64,000 nt of DNA from Axinella damicornis (lineage: Eukaryota; Porifera; Demospongiae; Axinellida; Axinellidae): NCBI GenBank assembly GCA_963931865.1, contig OZ007513.1, positions 10,565,467 through 10,629,466 on the forward strand, read 5' to 3'. Shown here piece by piece: positions 35,501 to 45,131 of this stretch. The translations under genes were made by a program, and so were the position numbers. The stretch's first letter is position 1, and every line of letters begins with the position of its first letter. The notes beneath the pieces were generated by a model, which made no database searches, was not told the origin of the DNA, and worked only from the letters and a program-made list of their open reading frames with translations.

Positions 35501-38500
35501 ATGAAGACACCACCTTCTTTCTTATCAATGTCTTCTTGAGACTAAAGATGACAATAGAACATAGGCTGACATGTAGACGCAGGAATTTCACGCTTGAACA
35601 GCATACTCACTCCATTAAGAATTCATAATAAGGTCATTATACCAACTTGACCAAAACTATATAGTACACATAGCTAGATTCATATGTATACATACTAGGG
35701 CCTTAACAATTAGTTGACGAGTCGACCGAACTAAGGTTGCCGACTACATTACTTGCATGCCAACTAGTCGAGAGGGCTAGCTTCTAGTGTGTTTGAACAA
35801 TTTTCTGATGTCAGTGATGCCAACGAAATGATTGTGCTGTATAGCCTCGTTCCCAGTCCCACGCCCAGCTTTTCATCGCTTGCAGTACGGTAAAGCGTAC
35901 TGTAAGCGACGAAAAGCTGGGCGTGGGATTGGGTACGAGGCTATGTGCTATGTACAGCTAGTGATGACATTCTGGCATTTCTCAGTTAGTATTCAATTAG
36001 TCGACTAGTCGTGCAAACTACAAACCAATAAGTCGGCTGGGGAAATCCCTAGGCATTTAAGGCCTAATACATACAGGCATGCACATCACTCTGCATACTC
36101 CATTTATGGATACACACCTGAGACGCTTCACATTCATGAGTGGATGAGAGCATTCTGATGTCAGAACTTGCAGTTCTTCACTGCCCAAGTAGCATGACTC
36201 AAAACTAATTTCTGCCAGTGATACAGAAGCATTTCGCATGACGAAGGCAATAGCTAACATATCAGCTGGAGTAAGCACTTCATCTGAAACGTATAGTACA
36301 CCATTCCTACTGGAGAGTAGTTCACAGCACGCCTTCGGGTTCTGTGACTCGTGTATGCTGAGTAACAACAGGAGAGGATTGAAATCATCCTGCCTCAGTA
36401 ACACCTGGAAGACATCCATTGCCACCTCCCCAGACAGTTTCGTTAATCCACAGTAGAATTTCCAGATGACTCCAATGTGCTTCTCACCAGCATGTTGCTC
36501 TGCTGCCTCGATTTGCTCTGCAGGATGAAGTTCTGTTAAGTGATACGCTGCAAGGAACTCCTGGAAAGTGAGATGTGCAAAGCTATACGTCTCCTCCAAA
36601 CCATGTTCAGAAAACAGCTTATCCTCGGTAAGGAGGCCTAGACTCGCCAAGCTAAATTCCTTTGAGCCAAAAAACTCCTGAACATCGCTCCTAGAGAAAA
36701 TCTGCTCACACCGAACAGTAGCTGAATAGGCTAAGCTACATATGTTTCTGAATACTTCACGTTTTTCAGGATGAAGCTGTTTCACATCACTCAACTGTTC
36801 TGCATTTGATTGTGAGTCCCGTTGCATGTCACGAAGCAAGGTGTACAACATGAACTTCTCATACACACCAGTTTCAGTATGTGGAAGTGACCCACTTTCA
36901 AGGACATCATTAAGATAAACTACCATTGCCAGATGTAGAGGTAGATAGCACATATGTCTGATGTTCGGATGGTGTTCCAAGTACATGTTTAATCTTTTCA
37001 CTTGGTCACCATTCTCCTCATAGTGCTCCTGGATATACAGCTGTATTTCTGGACGGAGAAATCCAAGCACTTCTACCCGTTTTGTGGCGTACTGGCGTAA
37101 GTGATGAGCTGCAGCAGGTCGTGAAGAAGCAATCACTACTGAATCAGGAAGTTTTCTACCTCTAAGCAACTCCAGAACAAAGTTACCAGGCTGTGAGCAC
37201 CGAGGGTACTCATCCAAGCCATCCAAAACTATACAAACTCCTTTACCACCGGATAAGGAGATTTGAGTCGCAACACTATGGCAAAGATGTCCAGTGTCGT
37301 ACAATTGCAGCATATCGTCTAACTCAACGTCTGCTTTGCCATGAAATCTTCGTAGAGGGACCAAGAGCAACAACTCAATACCCTTTAGAATCTTCCTTGT
37401 TGACCAGTCTAGACTAATTCTATTCAAAAGGGTGGTCTTCCCACACCCAGGTCTTCCTTCAACCAAAATCTTTGACCCACTTTCTAATCCATCAAATAGC
37501 TTCTCAAAACTAATCCTTTTCTTTTTGCTGACTATATCATCTGCCGATCGCTGAATAGTCATTAGCGTGTAGTCATCACCAGCTGTCAACCTTTCAGACT
37601 TTAGAATAGCTAGGTTAATGTACTTCACCCTCCCCATAGGAGGCCAGCAATTTCTTTCCTCAAACGGAGCTCCACGATACACATCACGAATGTTGCTGCA
37701 GTAGTTCTGATAGGTAGCACCTGCAATGTAAGGTGGAGATGGTAATATTATTACCACCACCTAATAATGTAGTGTCCTTGAATTGAGTCAAGTCCTTAAG
37801 GTCCACATACCACATGTATCTAGCTAACGAGGGCCGACTGCCATAAACACCAAGCATTAAATGTGCAGATGGTTTAACAAAACGCAAAACGTCGTGTTAT
37901 CGTTCAGCGATTACATCGTGCTCACATGAGGAAACTTACCAGGCCCTCTCACTTTTCTGTACTGAAAGTGAGCTGGGCGGGGCCTGGGAAGGAGGCTTTG
38001 TTTTGTACAAGCTTGACAATTTGGTCTCGTTCTAATTTTCTAGAGCATGCATCTCATTTGAAGTCTTTACCTCAAACACAAACATTCTAGGAGGGGAATT
38101 CTCAAACTGCAATACAAGCCTGCATGCAGATCTGGTTAATATAGAGCCCCCACAAGTTTGCTTTTCCTGGCATCGAGAATTGTGCGTGCATGCTGCATTT
38201 ATACTGAATTGCTTTCCAAGTGCATTGTATAGCTGCATATATTTGCTGTGTGTGTATATTTGGATAATGGATAGTTTCAAATTATCGGCTACCTCAGTGT
38301 TGTGGATACTGGTAGACTATATAAATCCCTACTGGGTTCAAGCACATACAAAATATTGTATACAATCTTTACAAAGCTCGAGTGGAAACTGAATTCGAGT
38401 TAGCCGGTGATCCATCACCCAGGTTTTACTCTCACCTTGTGGATACATCCACCAGCACATTCTCATAGCAAGCCTCATTCAAAGGCTACCACATGCATGC

Positions 38501-41500
38501 ATGTCCGTATATCCAGGTTGTGATCTGTTCCAATTAACACACCTGTTACGTGATGACCAACGACAATCAAATCGAGTCGAAGCTATGGTTGAAGCGAGCA
38601 ACTGGCCTAGCAACAACCTTTTACAACTCAGGCACCAGGGTGAGCTCGGCACATAAGAGTCAGGGTGCGATGGTGATCACGATGGTATGATTAGAATCTT
38701 CCTGAGAGCCAGTGAAAGTAAGTGCTTGAGCAATAGTGGCCGACGGGAACACAAAACCGATCATATCTCCACCACCGAGGTGAGTTTCGCACCAAAATTA
38801 ATAAACGTTTTGTTCAGTGCATGACAGTGATCACAACGCTGTAGTCAGAATCTTGTAGGCCAATCCTGAGTAGTCAAACATCACAATTATTATAAACCAG
38901 GAGTGTAACAATAATGCTGTACCTTGGGTAACAACTTGATCATCATCCAACCTCATCCGTTTGGCTGGTGGCTGTGGTGCAGTTTGCACGGGACCTTTTG
39001 AAGGGAGGGAAGAGTTACCACAAATGAAGCACACGTAACAGGGGCGGATACAGGATTTGTGAAAGGGGGATGCCAATATGAAAGAGGCCAATCTATGCGC
39101 TACCAGAGGCAGTGCATAGAGGCGTGTAGTGTTGATCAGTCCGAAGCGTGGAAAAAAATTTTCGCCTTCATTTTTCAGTTATCAGGGTGGGCTCTCGTGG
39201 CACCTTCGTGCTTTGCACTGCAAGTTCCAGGTGTACGAGGATTGCAGGCCCGGGGCCACCATGTGCACTGCTTCTTTCTTGCTCAACTTGATTTCGCTCA
39301 CGAACGTAATACGTGCATACACAGAGGGTATACTAGATCGCGGTCTCGTTCCCAAGCCGTTCAGTTTCAGGAAAAGCATGGTATTGCTGAGGCAGCTAGT
39401 TAGCAAGGAGGAAAATAAAGTGATGAAGAAGTAAAAGGGGAGGGGCACCCCCCCCCCCCCCCCCCCCCCCCCCCAAATCTGCCACTGCGTAAATTGTTAA
39501 CATCTCGGCCAAAATCCCGATGACTAAAATGGATGCTGGGCAATGTCACTGATGCACAGCAACGGCCAATATGAAGTGATAGATACAAGGGGGGCATACT
39601 TGTTTATCCAATTCAATAGGAAAAGCAAAGCGAAAAAAGGCAATGGTTAAGTGCAGGTGATTTCATGTGAGCCATACCTATCCTACTCAGCACGTTCATG
39701 GCATGAGAGTGTCCGTGACATTGTGGAGTCCATTAAGGTTACGGGATACTCGTGCGTGCGCTGTCCGAAATGTATAGGGAAATGCATACTTAAGCTCGCT
39801 AACCAAAAATCTCGAGTACGAAGAGCGTGAGCAACTTGATTCTGGCGGTGGAGGTGTGCTGTCACAAGATGCAGGGCATGACTGAAGCTTTTACGGATAC
39901 GCTGTATAGCCGTGCAAAAACGAGCAGTTCAGTTCACCAAAAAGCCGTATTTACCGCTTTTCTCGAGCGAGACAGCAGATAAGTTTGCCAAGGATTATGC
40001 TTTCAAAAAAAGCTTCCGTCATGCCCTGCACCTTGTGACAACGCACCTCCAACGCCAGAATCAAGTTGCTCACGCTCTTCGTACTGGAGATTTTTGGTTA
40101 GCGAGCTTAAGTATGCATTTCCCTATACATTTCGGACGGCGCGCGCACGAGTATCCCGTAACCTTAACACGGGAATTAAGCTGCTCTACTGTGATACTGT
40201 AAATAGTGTGCCAAATTAGCTACATGACGTTTTCTTTCAAGGAAGAAGTATCCTTTGTCTATCACATAAATAATGATACACCAGAAGTCAACAGAAGTCT
40301 CACAAATGTTACCACACTCTCTCCTCCCCCGTATTTTGAGGGGACTGAGAGAGGGACTACATATATACTACAAACACGTATTCTGAATATTGACATACCT
40401 GTGTGTCTAGCTGTGAGCTGGCCAGGGAGCGTGGCCACAATGGCAGATTGTGAAGCAACTGGTTGAGACACTGGGAGAGGAGGGATGACGATAGTCTCGG
40501 GTTGATGGAGAGGAGGGATGACGATAGTCTTGGGTTGATGGAGAGGAGGGATGACGATAGTCTCGGGTCGACTAGCTGCACTAGTGTGGGCTTCCATTCC
40601 CTCCAACAGGCAGTACTTTGCTTCCAGAGTTCCGGCCAGTTGATTTGCTCCAACAGTTCGACTTCTGAGAGCGTCCGTGAGAGTCTTCCATGAAGGACTG
40701 CCGCCAGCTTTTAGCCAAGTTTTAAGCATCTCCAGGAGCTGGTCTATGGGATCGGAGAACTGGGCTCGGATCCTGTCCAGTGTTCCAATCGTCAGTCTGA
40801 GTTGGAGCCCAAGTCGATACCAGTTTGCAGCCATCTCAATAACCTCCTCTAGCACACAGCCAAGGTCATCTGGGGTCAACTTGCCCCCTGAAGTAAGGGA
40901 TTAGAGCAAGCCTTAGTCAGCTACATATGCCACAGCATGCTAGACACATAGACAGGAGATTGCTACAGTAGTGCCTTGTGATTTGCAGGTACGATTTGTG
41001 CCATATATAGACACTGTAGTGCTATGCTAGATATTTCAGCACTTTGAACACATACAATACCACGGCACAACACGGCATGCTAAGTTTGTAAGTCATATAT
41101 GTAGCTTGCCGGAATGCCAGTCGTGATGAAGTTGAGTGGCGATTTTGGCAAAACAGTTAAACGCTCATATCTCGCATATGGCAAAGGCTGCAAGCTTTCC
41201 AGTTGACTTGTGGCTGAAAGAAGGTTAACAATAATGCTATAGAAATGAATCAGCACTCCACCATCTTGAGTTGGCAGAAATGAAATGTAGATGGGCAGGG
41301 CAGGGCAGCTCTTGTACCAGGTGCAGCAAACTGGCTGAACCACCTGGGTGGAACCATGGCAACCATGTGCATCACACAAGTAGGTTATCACCCAACTGCA
41401 CACACACTAAACATACCAGGAGTATACACAAAGACTTACAATTCTCTGCATACTCCAACCTCAATGATAATGCTGACCACTTTGCCCATAAAAGGAAGTA

Positions 41501-43526
41501 GTGGTAGAGTACATGTGCTTATCACAAGCACAGCTTCACCACAAGAGGATACAGGAAGCAACCCAATGCTCATGAACAGCACTCAGAGAATATTGTATTG
41601 GGGCAGGGCAGAGGCAGCATAGTCTCAGCACAAACAGATCCAATAGACTCTACTATCGTTACAAGGACATTGCTATCTCTTCAGTAGCTACAGTGATGGA
41701 GACTACTACACACATGGCAACAACAGTGATGAGAAGGAGTATCGTCGGAGACGGGCAGCAAACCTGAGAAACAGGAGCAACGACCAGCGACTGGGACATT
41801 TAACTACAGTCATGAGAGTGTTCCTGGTACAGCCATTCATCTGCTGAGTACATGATGTGCTGGATCAGTTGCTATACTGTATACATAGCTTCAAAAATCC
41901 GATAGCCTCGTTCCCAGGTCCGCGCGCCGCTTTCGGTAGCACGATAGAACGCGGAGGGCCTGGTATGTTTCCTCACGTGTGTGACGTCGAGGGTAGAAAG
42001 GTGGTAAAAAGGACTTAATTGAACGTGGGCGAACCGGGGCTCAGAACAGCAAGAAGAGCAAAGGTACGAGGTACCTTACCACACATATCTAGCTAGCGGG
42101 GGGCGACTGTCATACACACCAAGTGTTGAACGTGTAGTAGGTTGAACAATACGCAAAACTTTGCTTTTTCGTTCTGAAAATTTAGGCCGCTTGTCGATTA
42201 CGTAATGCCCACGTGGCGAAACATACCAGGCTCTCCCCGCTTTTCCATACTGCAAGCGACGAAAAGCTGGGCGGGGCCTGGGAACGAGGCTAGGAATCGG
42301 AATCATTTGCGATATCATATTTGAGTGAAGGGGTGCCGAAAAATTTGGGATGCCAAAATTCTAATTCCGGCATGTATTCGGCACCCTGCCGCGCTGTTTG
42401 AAACCACGACATATTTGCGAACCAATCAAGCTCACCGACTGTCTTGCTTCCAATCCCGTTGTCTCATGCATTTCTACAGTGATTCTAGCTGCTATCAAGC
42501 TATCACTGGGAGTTGTTAGCCTCGTTCCCAGGTGATTCTAGCTGCTATCAAGCTATCACTGGGAGTTGTTAGCCTCATTCGCAGGCTGTAGAAACGGCCT
42601 GGTAACTTACAAGAGTTCAAACTGTTACTTCTGCTGCCAGAGAGTTGGCAGGACCAATCAGAGTTCATAACGTTGTCACATAGCAACAGTATACTGACTT
42701 GCATCATGCATTGAAACGTCACAGCCACGCCCATTCATCGCTCAAACAACACTAGCATGCATGATGATTTTCATTCGTTCGTCTTCTGCTTGCCTTCTTC
42801 CATTGCACTACAGCAAACAGATTCTTCCACGAACAGGAAGGACCGTTCTCAGCAGGTGGAAACACTGCTTGAATGAGGTTTGCAACATTACACGGACATT
42901 TGTATACAGTTTGAACGGCCTGTGAATGAGGCTAGGAGTTGCAAGACAAACCTTGGGCAGAAAGTCTGGGTACAATCATTCCACCATCTCTCAATTAACT
43001 CACAATGATTATTCTGCTAGCTCATGAACAAATGATACACGACACAGTTTGTTGGCATCACTAAGATGCAATATATAAACAAGAAGTTCCCAGTAGAGCA
43101 CTTACCCCATGCTCCATTTGCTACAGAAGAGCTGACTCTCATTTGTGAGGCATACGTAAGTTATATTATTTCTGTACACTGGTAGACTGAGAGTCTGATG
43201 CACTCAACTCAGGCTCTGTCCTTGGGATCGAATCCAACTAAAGCCTTTGGGTTTTCTGCTAAAGGGTGGCTTCGCCCTAAAAACAATTTGCCCTTGCCCT
43301 TCCAGAAAAACAAGTACGAGCATGCCATTTATGGCACGTTCAGAGATGATGCCATCACCATCCCCCGTTAATGGTGCCCAGGACATGCATGAAAACCCGG
43401 ATGCCGCATTCCGGGGTCATTGATTTCTGACTTTATAAGGCAGTAGCTAGTATCACAAGATATCAGCCGGCCATGTTACACTAAACAAGAAATCTCACCA
43501 ACAGGTCCCGGGTTATCCCCGTTCAT
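23496..43526 (-). CDS. NLR-B: Death-NACHT-LRR receptor (spliced, apparently complete)
   Basis: Proposed exons, 5' to 3' on the minus strand: 43526-43499, 40887-40399, 38994-38923, 37720-36118, 35541-35458, 35161-35081, 31932-31870, 28885-28778, 26923-26840, 25680-25597, 23942-23859, 23565-23496. Every junction has GT-AG and all phases agree, giving about 949 residues. Order: short N-terminus; Death domain (about 14-108); linker with three TIVIPPL repeats (117-149); basic-acidic linker (174-196); NACHT NTPase (Walker A at about 285-293, Walker B at 358-369); winged-helix-like region; LRRs. Such proteins are cytosolic sensors that oligomerise on ATP binding and recruit partners by Death-Death contact. 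The 3' exons from 31932 down are assigned by phase and homology; an earlier stop in an alternative exon at about 35049-34968 remains possible. Confidence 0.7.
23859..23942 (-). CDS. NLR-B C-terminal-type LRR exon 11
   Basis: 84 nt, acceptor CCCATCCAG, donor GTAAGT, encoding LVNNYLTDASVNSISEIITT and then VKSLKTL. Confidence 0.78.
24462..25396. mobile_element. TIR element TACCGTAGAGACCAGTTAATAGG (U2 copy)
   Basis: Inverted ends TACCGTAGAGACCAGTTAAT and ATTAACCAGTCTCTACGGTA. Homologous to 12275-12963 and 55590-56623, so it was inserted before the blocks duplicated. It encloses a TAGTCTGG element. Confidence 0.7.
24736..25212. mobile_element. TAGTCTGG element nested in U2
   Basis: Starts TAGTCTGGTGAAGCCAAACC and ends GGTCTGGCTTCGCCAGACTA; about 477 bp with internal inverted GGTCTGGTCTGAAG / CTTCAGACCAGACC segments. 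It is the copy of 55872-56366. Confidence 0.7.
25597..25680 (-). CDS. NLR-B LRR exon 10 (second exon type)
   Basis: 84 nt, acceptor TATTTTACAG, donor GTAAGC, encoding LSWNSIGDEGCAAVSRGLQE and then CRELQSL. Confidence 0.8.
26840..26923 (-). CDS. NLR-B LRR exon 9 (first exon type)
   Basis: 84 nt, acceptor CTTTCCCAG, donor GTGAGC, encoding LSGNHIGAEVCATLSQALKE and then CRQLQHL. It is the only first-type exon left in this block; U1 has seven and U3 two. Confidence 0.8.
28778..28885 (-). CDS. NLR-B exon 8, LRR-like
   Basis: 108 nt, acceptor TTTGTTTGCAG, donor GTGAGT. It encodes TTPLKFMRQSLPQFPEADAH and then VIAELFKLCPRVRSI. U3 has the same exon; U1 has it with a ruined acceptor. Confidence 0.65.
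29005..29275. repeat. Long foldback (arms about 114 bp), only in U2
   Basis: Arms 29005-29118 and 29161-29275 are reverse complements except for one extra base, with imperfect pairing continuing into the loop. U3 lacks it: its sequence jumps from GATTCCACATGATT to TGTACATCAATCAG. It is a foldback-type element or the start of a larger 1-kb insertion. Confidence 0.88.
29276..30045. other. Rest of the U2-specific insertion
   Basis: Absent from U3. It has a purine tract GAAGAAAGAAGAAAG at about 29836-29870 and short ORFs on both strands without recognised domains. No gene call is justified. Confidence 0.45.
30361..30385. repeat. Poly(G) tract, 25 nt
   Basis: Counterpart of the 37-C run at 2173-2209 in U1. 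Confidence 0.9.
31870..31932 (-). CDS. NLR-B exon 7 (63 nt), candidate
   Basis: Acceptor CTCATTACCAG, donor GTATTG, phase as in the LRR exons. It encodes CSGTNLDLEVSKEFAKGTTV plus a split codon. The U3 copy (63717-63779) keeps the exon open although one inserted base shifts the sequence just upstream, which supports an intron boundary here. Confidence 0.5.
31933..35080. other. NLR-B intron (or 3' flank) with repeats
   Basis: No convincing exon. It includes a short AATA/AAAT run at about 33118, an imperfect palindrome at 33806-33910, the dispersed TCTGACTAC-type repeat at 33178, and a degenerate tandem segment at about 34255-34460 built on GATCGCGTCCGCCTCAGCTG. Confidence 0.5.
33806..33910. 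repeat. Imperfect palindrome with about 50-bp arms
   Basis: The left arm TTACCATGTACTGGGAAACA... pairs with the right arm ...TATTTCCCAGTACTCGGTAA, including TCTGTTGCCGTATT against AATACGGCAACAGA. It is probably a MITE. Confidence 0.75.
35081..35161 (-). CDS. NLR-B LRR exon 6
   Basis: 81 nt, acceptor TTTTTTCTGCAG, donor GTGAGT. It encodes FPRCSRPPSTGIFAATLSSL and then KALRSL. If the donor is not used, a TGA follows immediately. A possible further exon (about 35049-34968, ending in TAG) would need a 32-base intron. Confidence 0.65.
35458..35541 (-). CDS. NLR-B LRR exon 5
   Basis: 84 nt, acceptor CATCTTTAG, donor GTAAGG. It encodes LKKTLIRKKVVSSFIAFLGR and then VPNLESL. It has the same phase as all other LRR exons but a divergent sequence, suggesting an older repeat next to NACHT. 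Confidence 0.75.
35842..35943. mobile_element. 102-bp MITE, TIR TAGCCTCGTTCCCAG
   Basis: A near-perfect hairpin from TAGCCTCGTTCCCAGTCCCA to TGGGTACGAGGCTA, with inner CCCAGCTTTTC / GAAAAGCTGGG. The flanks TGTGCTGTA and TGTGCTATG agree at six of nine positions, fitting an aged 9-bp duplication. Confidence 0.75.
36118..37720 (-). CDS. NLR-B exon 4, NACHT NTPase and winged-helix region
   Basis: One 1603-nt exon, acceptor CTTACATTGCAG, donor GTGTGT. NACHT motifs in order: Walker A GRPGCGKTT (P-loop lysine and threonine present), Walker B CIVLDGLDEYP with the acidic pair typical of NACHT, sensor-1-like VVIASSRPAA, then LPLHLAMVVYL and FAHLTFQEFLAAYHL, the usual NACHT-associated helical end. The last about 35 residues already look like an LRR. 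All catalytic residues visible to me are intact and there is no internal stop, in contrast to the damaged RFX copies nearby. The N-terminal part, with DVYRGAPFEERNCWPP, precedes the P-loop as in many NLR linkers. Confidence 0.93.
37805..38000. mobile_element. Partial MITE related to 41903-42292
   Basis: Shares TAGCTA.CG.GGGCGACTG.CAT, CACCAAG and ACCAGGC...GCTGGGCGGGGCCTGGGAA with the element at 41903-42292, but its left end is missing. It lies just 5' of the NACHT exon. Confidence 0.6.
38923..38994 (-). CDS. NLR-B exon 3, linker with basic patch
   Basis: 72 nt, entering with two bases and leaving with one, so it can be skipped without changing frame. It encodes PVQTAPQPPAKRMRLDDDQV and VTQ. 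PPAKRMRLDD resembles a classical nuclear localisation signal. Acceptor TTCAAAAG, donor GTACAG. Confidence 0.65.
38995..40398. other. NLR-B intron between Death and linker exons
   Basis: Holds a 27-C run (39448-39474) and the foldback at 39733-40167. No exon was recognised. Confidence 0.5.
39733..40167. repeat. Foldback element, arms about 161 bp
   Basis: Arms 39733-39893 and 40006-40167 are imperfect reverse complements, from TTAAGGTTACGGGATACTCG to its inverse CGAGTATCCCGTAACCTTAA, with a spacer of about 112 bp. The ORF at 39912-40202 is a product of the palindrome. Confidence 0.85.
40399..40887 (-). CDS. NLR-B exon 2, Death domain and TIVIPPL repeats
   Basis: 489 nt, acceptor CTTACTTCAG, donor GTATGT. 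The first about 95 residues form a Death-fold: LGCVLEEV, W.RLGLQLRLT, LDRI, LLEMLKTWL, SWKTLTDAL and NQLAGTL match the six-helix pattern including the conserved W, the WL and the final LA..L. Death domains mediate homotypic assembly. After it come three tandem copies of about 10-11 residues around TIVIPPLHQP (encoded by about 40472-40570), then a Ser/Gln-rich stretch. The repeat unit is close to perfect in DNA, so the copy number may vary. Confidence 0.85.
40888..43498. other. NLR-B first intron
   Basis: Contains the MITE 41903-42292, a directly repeated segment of about 53 bp (from about 42477 and again from 42532, both ending TTAGCCTC.TTC.CAG) and a further TAGCCTCATTCGCAGG element at about 42574-42934. 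No exon was recognised. Confidence 0.5.
41903..42292. mobile_element. 390-bp MITE, TIR TAGCCTCGTTCCCAGG
   Basis: Starts TAGCCTCGTTCCCAGGTCCG and ends GGCCTGGGAACGAGGCTA. The inner inverted GGCCTGGTATGTTTC / GAAACATACCAGGC repeats confirm it. The flanks AAAATCCGA and GGAATCGGA agree at six of nine bases. Confidence 0.8.
43499..43526 (-). CDS. NLR-B exon 1, start codon
   Basis: ATG followed by eight codons (MNGDNPGPV) and one extra base, then a GTGAGA donor. The single base joins the two leading bases of the Death exon to make a glycine codon, which supports this start. It is short, and another upstream exon is possible. Confidence 0.6.
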
Positions 43527-44176
43527 GGTAGAATCACTCCTACAACCACCCTCCCCAGACCAGTGGGGACAACGAGACGGGGGCCAAGGGAAACACGACG
43601 AACTCTGGAGTGGGACAGAGGGTATGGAGGACACGACACGTTCAACTGGGTTCGATGGGTTCTGCGGTGGTCAGCTGCACACGTTCAGATACATACAGTC
43701 GCAAGAAGGGTGGGCCGGTGATCGTGTAGCCTAGTCAGTAGTAGAGGCTGGTGATCGGTCTTGGAGAATCCTTCCAGCACGTCATTCAGTTGGCTGTTTA
43801 GATCTGCATATGAGGGAGGGACATAGAAGTCATTTTGGATGCCCCGCTCTTGAAAATAAATGTTATGGTAGACTACACTCAATCACGCAGTGTGAGCGTG
43901 TTCGTGCATCCATGTGTGTGTGTGTACATGTACATGTACATGTGTGGCAAGCTGTGTGTGTGGCACTGTGTGTGTGTGACACACTGTGCATGTATATGAG
44001 CATTGTGTGTGTCGGCGCCAAAAAGATAATTTATGTACCTACACTTACGTTTCACTCCAAGGCGGTAGGTGCTTGGGGGTGCTCAAGTACCCCCCGGAAC
44101 TTTGGTGCAAAAGATGACTCACGTAGGCCTAGCCCTCTTCTCTATGGTGTGATATCAGTGTCAAAAACCGATATCC
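43527..44176 (-). promoter_or_regulatory. 5' flank of NLR-B (no defined promoter)
   Basis: This is the sequence upstream of the proposed start. It includes GT-rich and ACATGT repeats (about 43915-43990). I see no TATA box in a convincing position, so this marks only where the promoter and 5' UTR should be. Confidence 0.25.
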
Positions 44177-44443
44177 CGGATGCAAGCGTTCGAAACTTCA
44201 TGCAAGCGTTCGTAACTTAATGCAAGCGTTCGTAACTTCATGCAAGCGTTCGTAACTTCATGCAAGCGGTTCAAAAATTTCATGCAAGCGGTCCAAAACT
44301 TTATGCAAGCGGTTCCAAAACTTTATGCAAGCGGTCCAAAACTTTATGCAAGCCTTCGTAACTTCATGCAAGCGGTCTAAAACTTTATGCAAGCGTTCGT
44401 AACTTCATGCAAGCGGTCCAAAACTTTATTCAAGCGGTCAAAA
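44177..44443. repeat. Tandem array of about 20-bp units
   Basis: About 13-14 units of two interleaved kinds: TTCATGCAAGCGTTCGTAAC and TTTATGCAAGCGGTCCAAAAC. The two kinds are intermixed, which indicates exchange between neighbouring units. Confidence 0.92.
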
Positions 44444-44525
44444 AGAAGCTCGAAAGCAGTGGTGTCGGACTTCTGTCTCGTTCCCAATCGGATTGGAATT
44501 GGGATCTAGGCAGTAGGTAACAAGT

Positions 44526-44895
44526 ATGGCGGAGTTACATGAAGCAATTGCTGGCCTTTGTGTAGTGATTCAGCGCATTTTTCGTTCCTACCAAGTAAGC
44601 AGATTGGACCCTTGCAATTTAGATCTCCTTATCTACCAGGTTTCTAAACTGCTAGGAATACTGATAGCAGTCACGTACTGCAGTGACCAAGTCCTCAGTG
44701 GATGCTGTTGGGCAAAGTTTGACTTTACTTGAAGAACTTCAAAGTTCATCCTCCCTAACTAGTGTGGAGGGCTATGTACCACAACTATCTTCTGGGAATG
44801 GCAGGGGTCGTCCAAGATTGTGTATAACCAAGGAGCAGATTGAATACCTACTGCATATTGGGTTTAGTTGCTCCACGGGAGAGACAAAAATCTAA
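44526..44895 (+). pseudogene. Transposon-type gene remnant, N-terminal part
   Basis: An ATG exon (44526-44594, MAELHEAIAGLCVVIQRIFR and then SYQ, donor GTAAGC) and a second exon from about 44681 with acceptor TACTGCAG. The latter encodes a Ser-rich stretch and GRGRPRLCITKEQIEYLLHI. That last motif resembles the helix-turn-helix start of large repeated integrase-domain proteins common in invertebrate genomes. The frame stops at 44895, before any catalytic domain. It is probably a truncated mobile-element gene; the family assignment is from memory of the motif. Confidence 0.5.
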
Positions 44896-44974
44896 GGGAG
44901 AAAGGGCTCAACTATGGTGGCCGAGAACTCGACCAAGGCCACAAATTTGGAGGGTGGAGCGGATATGAAAAGCC

Positions 44975-45127
44975 TAGCCTCCTTCTACGGGCCCCATGCG
45001 GCCACTTCCTCGCCCGCGCGCGCCCAGAGCCCTGAACGGCGAAAGCTGGGCGGGGCTAGGTAGTCTCAGACTATTCGCGCACGGCGGAATAATTCCGCCG
45101 TGCGCGAATAGTCTGGTACCGAGACTA
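44975..45127. mobile_element. Two adjacent TIR hairpins
   Basis: TAGCCTCC...GGGGCTAG (44975-45059) is followed directly by TAGTCTCAGAC...GTACCGAGACTA (45061-45127). The second contains a perfect 22-bp stem from CAGACTATTCGCGCACGGCG. It lies immediately 5' of a retroelement remnant. Confidence 0.65.
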
Positions 45128-45131
45128 GCCT

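Noticed and set aside
39912..40202. 96-codon ORF
   Set aside because: Lies across the spacer and right arm of a foldback; no domain, no splice support.
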